Source of the DNA: JAAAOZ01 sp964496595
GTDB lineage: Bacteria; Chloroflexota; Anaerolineae; B4-G1; SLSP01
DNA length: 41,614 bases
NCBI GenBank assembly: GCA_964496595.1
Contig: CAZCAI010000018.1
Location: 1 to 41,614 of the forward strand
Reading direction: 5' to 3'
In this document: positions 39,587 to 41,614 of the stretch, one piece after another
Layout of the letters: every line of letters begins with the position of its first letter
Position numbering within the stretch: position 1 is the first letter of the stretch
Translations under genes and position numbers: made by a program
Notes under the pieces: generated by a model
Told to the model about the DNA's origin: nothing
What the model saw: only the letters and a program-made list of their open reading frames with translations
The model's database searches: none

Positions 39587-41488
39587 CTAATCCTCAACCG
39601 GCAACATTAAATCGATGACGAGGCCCGGCCGATCCTCGCGGTTGTAGGCCGCGCGGACGCCGCCCAGGCCCCAGACGAGCGAGGAGACCACGGCCAGTCC
39701 CAGCCCCATACCCGGCACCTCGCCGGTGAAGCGCGGCTCCGCTTGATAGTAGGGGCGCCAGATATCGCTCAGTTGATCGGGCTGGAGATGGATGCCGTCG
39801 TCAATGACCTGGACGCGAATCCCCTTCGGCGCCGCTGCGAAGCGAATCTCTAGCGTGGGGGCTTGGTCGGGATGGAATTTCTTCGCGTTCTCACATAATT
39901 CCCGCAGGATCAACTCGGCGGCCCGGCAGGTGAGCGGCAGGATGGCCTCTTCTCTATCCAGATCCTCATAGGTCAGCTTCACCGTCTCCAATTCCAACTC
40001 CTGCGCGATTTGCTCGACGATCTTGGCGACGTGGAGCAGCGCACAGGCGCCCTCTTGCTGCATCTCATGGCGCGCGCGCGTCATGGTATCCAAATATTGC
40101 AGAATGTCCATAATCTTGTCTTGGAGGCGCATCGCGCTGTGGCGGGCTTCTGAGATATCGGATAAGATCTCTTCTTGCGTCAGTTCCGGGAGATCGGTCT
40201 CCAACAGTTCCAGGAATCCCGTTAACTGCCCCAGCGGTGTGCGGAGCTTGTAGTTGATCAGCGATTCAAAGGTCCACATGTGGTTGCGGGTGACGATTTC
40301 GGAAGTGACGTCGCGCAGGCGCACCAGGTAGGTCTCGCCGGCGGGATCTTCTGTGATCTCCGACTCGGTGGTGTCGACCTGGAGCCAGAACACATCGGAG
40401 CTGGGCGTCTCGCTGCGCACGAGATAGCGCGGCGAAGCTGCATCCTCCGGCAGCGGCCGGGGCCAGTTCTCCCACATATCCGCCGGCGCCAGTTGATATT
40501 GGCGGCGCGCCACTGTGAGGAAATTCTTGGCAGTGGCCTCGCAATCGTGTTCATCGGGGTGGCGTCCCAGGTAGAGGCAGGCTTGGGGATTGGCGTAGCG
40601 CACGTTCCCGGCCGCATCCAACATTACGTACCCGTCGTGCGATTGCTCGACGATCCACTTGAAGCGGGCGCGCTCGGCCTCCAGGGCCATCATCGCCCGT
40701 TTGCGCTCCGTGATGTCGGTGATGACGGCCAACATCCCCTTGTATGCGCCGTCTTTCTCGCGCAGCGGCGCCGCCGAGAGGAGCACGTTGAGATCGTGGC
40801 CGGTCTGGGGGCGCAGGATGGTTTCGTACTGCACCCGTTGGCCCGCCTGGACGTGCTCCGCGTGCGTTTGATATTGGCTCAGCGCTTCAGCGGTGGTCAA
40901 CGCCGCCCAATCCATGCCGCTGGCCGTTGTCTGCTTCTCCGGCCCCATCAGCGCCTCCGGTGCATAGCCGACCATATCGGCGAAGGCTTGATTGACGAAC
41001 ATCACCTTGTCGTCGGGCGCGATGATGACCACGCCGACAAAGGCGGAGTCGGTGATGGCGCGATAGTGCTCCTCGCTGGCGCGCAGGGCCTCCTGCGCCG
41101 CCGCTAACTCGCGTCGCAGTTGGATGCGGGCCTCGGCGCGGGTCAACGCCGTCTCCAGCGTCTCCGGCTTCACCGGCTTGGGGATGAAATCGGAAGCGCC
41201 GGCGCGCAGGGCCTCGATGGCCATATCCAAGTCGCCGTGGCCGGTGACCAAGATGACCTCCGCGTGGGGGTCGTCCTCGCGAATCTTCTTGAGGACGCCA
41301 AACCCATCGACTTTCGGCATCCGCACATCCGCCAGGGTGATGTCGGGGTGTTCTTCTTCGTAAATTTCGATGGCTTCGGCGCCATCGAGCGCGGATTTAA
41401 CCTTGTAGCCCGCGACCTTTAGGTTTCTGGCGAACGTCTGCACGACGCGGGGTTCGTCGTCTACGATGAGGATCTGGTTAGCTTTCAT
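39587..41488 (-). CDS. Receiver-PAS-PAS protein with degenerate histidine kinase core
   Basis: A 633-residue soluble protein. Receiver (about 5-120, phospho-acceptor Asp54, KPVKP lysine), PAS 1 (about 140-262), PAS 2 (about 275-400), HisKA-like and HATPase domains. The H box SHELRTPL reads NYKLRTPL, so the phospho-accepting His is Tyr413. The ATPase part keeps the N box (ENAKKF) and GMGLGL, but the DxGxG motif reads DDGIH. It may be a pseudokinase, an allosteric partner or a phosphatase-only protein. ATG 41488 follows AAGGAGACAG. It is the first gene of the minus-strand cluster, 44 bp before the cobalamin sensor gene. Confidence 0.9.
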   Translation of the reverse strand: MKANQILIVDDEPRVVQTFARNLKVAGYKVKSALDGAEAIEIYEEEHPDITLADVRMPKVDGFGVLKKIREDDPHAEVILVTGHGDLDMAIEALRAGASDFIPKPVKPETLETALTRAEARIQLRRELAAAQEALRASEEHYRAITDSAFVGVVIIAPDDKVMFVNQAFADMVGYAPEALMGPEKQTTASGMDWAALTTAEALSQYQTHAEHVQAGQRVQYETILRPQTGHDLNVLLSAAPLREKDGAYKGMLAVITDITERKRAMMALEAERARFKWIVEQSHDGYVMLDAAGNVRYANPQACLYLGRHPDEHDCEATAKNFLTVARRQYQLAPADMWENWPRPLPEDAASPRYLVRSETPSSDVFWLQVDTTESEITEDPAGETYLVRLRDVTSEIVTRNHMWTFESLINYKLRTPLGQLTGFLELLETDLPELTQEEILSDISEARHSAMRLQDKIMDILQYLDTMTRARHEMQQEGACALLHVAKIVEQIAQELELETVKLTYEDLDREEAILPLTCRAAELILRELCENAKKFHPDQAPTLEIRFAAAPKGIRVQVIDDGIHLQPDQLSDIWRPYYQAEPRFTGEVPGMGLGLAVVSSLVWGLGGVRAAYNREDRPGLVIDLMLPVED

Positions 41489-41520
41489 ATCTGTCTCCTT
41501 GTGTCTGGTTGCTGGATAAG

Positions 41521-41601
41521 GAATTGCGAATGACGAATTTTATGAATGATGAATTTAGAATGATGAATTTAGAATGATGAATTGCGAATGACGAATAAAA
41601 T
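41521..41601. repeat. A+T-rich short tandem repeat upstream of the signalling cluster
   Basis: Two perfect copies of GATGAATTTAGAAT (41548-41561, 41562-41575), a third with two changes (41576-41589) and a partial fourth. The flanking words AATTGCGAATGACGAAT are also part of the repeat family seen at 36567-36626. It fills the space upstream of the ATG at 41488, where a promoter would be expected. The window ends in it. Confidence 0.75.
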
Positions 41602-41614
41602 TGGCGCTCAATTC

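Overview
The window reads as a chromosomal fragment of a Chloroflexota bacterium, most likely Anaerolineae-like. This is inferred from eukaryote-like Ser/Thr kinases with Thr-Pro-rich linkers, secreted proteins with TPTPT spacers and a YLPLILK motif, many two-component proteins and mixed GC content. No rRNA or tRNA gene was seen. Two runs of exactly 100 N (10376-10475 and 15412-15511) are scaffold gaps of unknown true length.

Layout. (1) 1-7.0 kb, plus strand: two Ser/Thr kinases (one membrane-anchored with extracytoplasmic sensor-like domains, one with an FHA domain), two orphan OmpR-type regulators and a nucleotide-sugar epimerase-like SDR. (2) 7.0-10.3 kb, minus strand: mnmA, a receiver-GAF-cyclase protein with altered catalytic residues, and a small DEDD-type exonuclease. 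A 10/20-bp tandem repeat adjoins the mnmA promoter. (3) 10.6-13.2 kb: a fused double ABC ATPase and EcfT, the energising module of an ECF transporter. (4) 13.3-15.6 kb: a divergent pair, an AAA-ATPase-like/PD-(D/E)XK protein and a gap-interrupted radical SAM protein. (5) 15.6-33.6 kb, plus strand: a catabolic region. It holds DUF2877, FdrA and DUF1116 (the three families of the E. coli oxamate carbamoyltransferase), a cyclase-family hydrolase, a GNAT-like protein, a Cys-less thiolase with its DUF35 partner, a UraA-type NCS2 permease and a three-subunit molybdenum hydroxylase. Small accessory genes sit inside both multi-gene sets: UPF0175/DUF3368 between fdrA and DUF1116, and a Uma2 gene between the 2Fe-2S and molybdenum subunits. 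A large secreted SGNH-like protein and a Coa1-like protein lie in the middle. (6) 33.8-35.3 kb: ppk2, a repeat-like element and a small hypothetical pair. (7) 35.3-41.5 kb, minus strand: a signalling cluster of two receiver-kinase proteins, a PAS histidine kinase and a cobalamin-binding sensor that carries the CarH-type W-x9-EH motif.

How the genes may work together (inference). Region 5 could import an N-heterocycle, hydroxylate it, open the ring, release carbamoyl phosphate from a ureido intermediate and cleave a CoA-linked remainder with a thiolase-fold lyase. Region 7 could be a cobalamin-dependent light or redox sensing pathway; its most upstream kinase has Tyr in place of the phospho-accepting His. 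The strongest leads are this B12/kinase cluster, the composite catabolic locus with its Pro-for-Cys thiolase, and the Cys-rich loop in the FAD subunit of the molybdenum enzyme.
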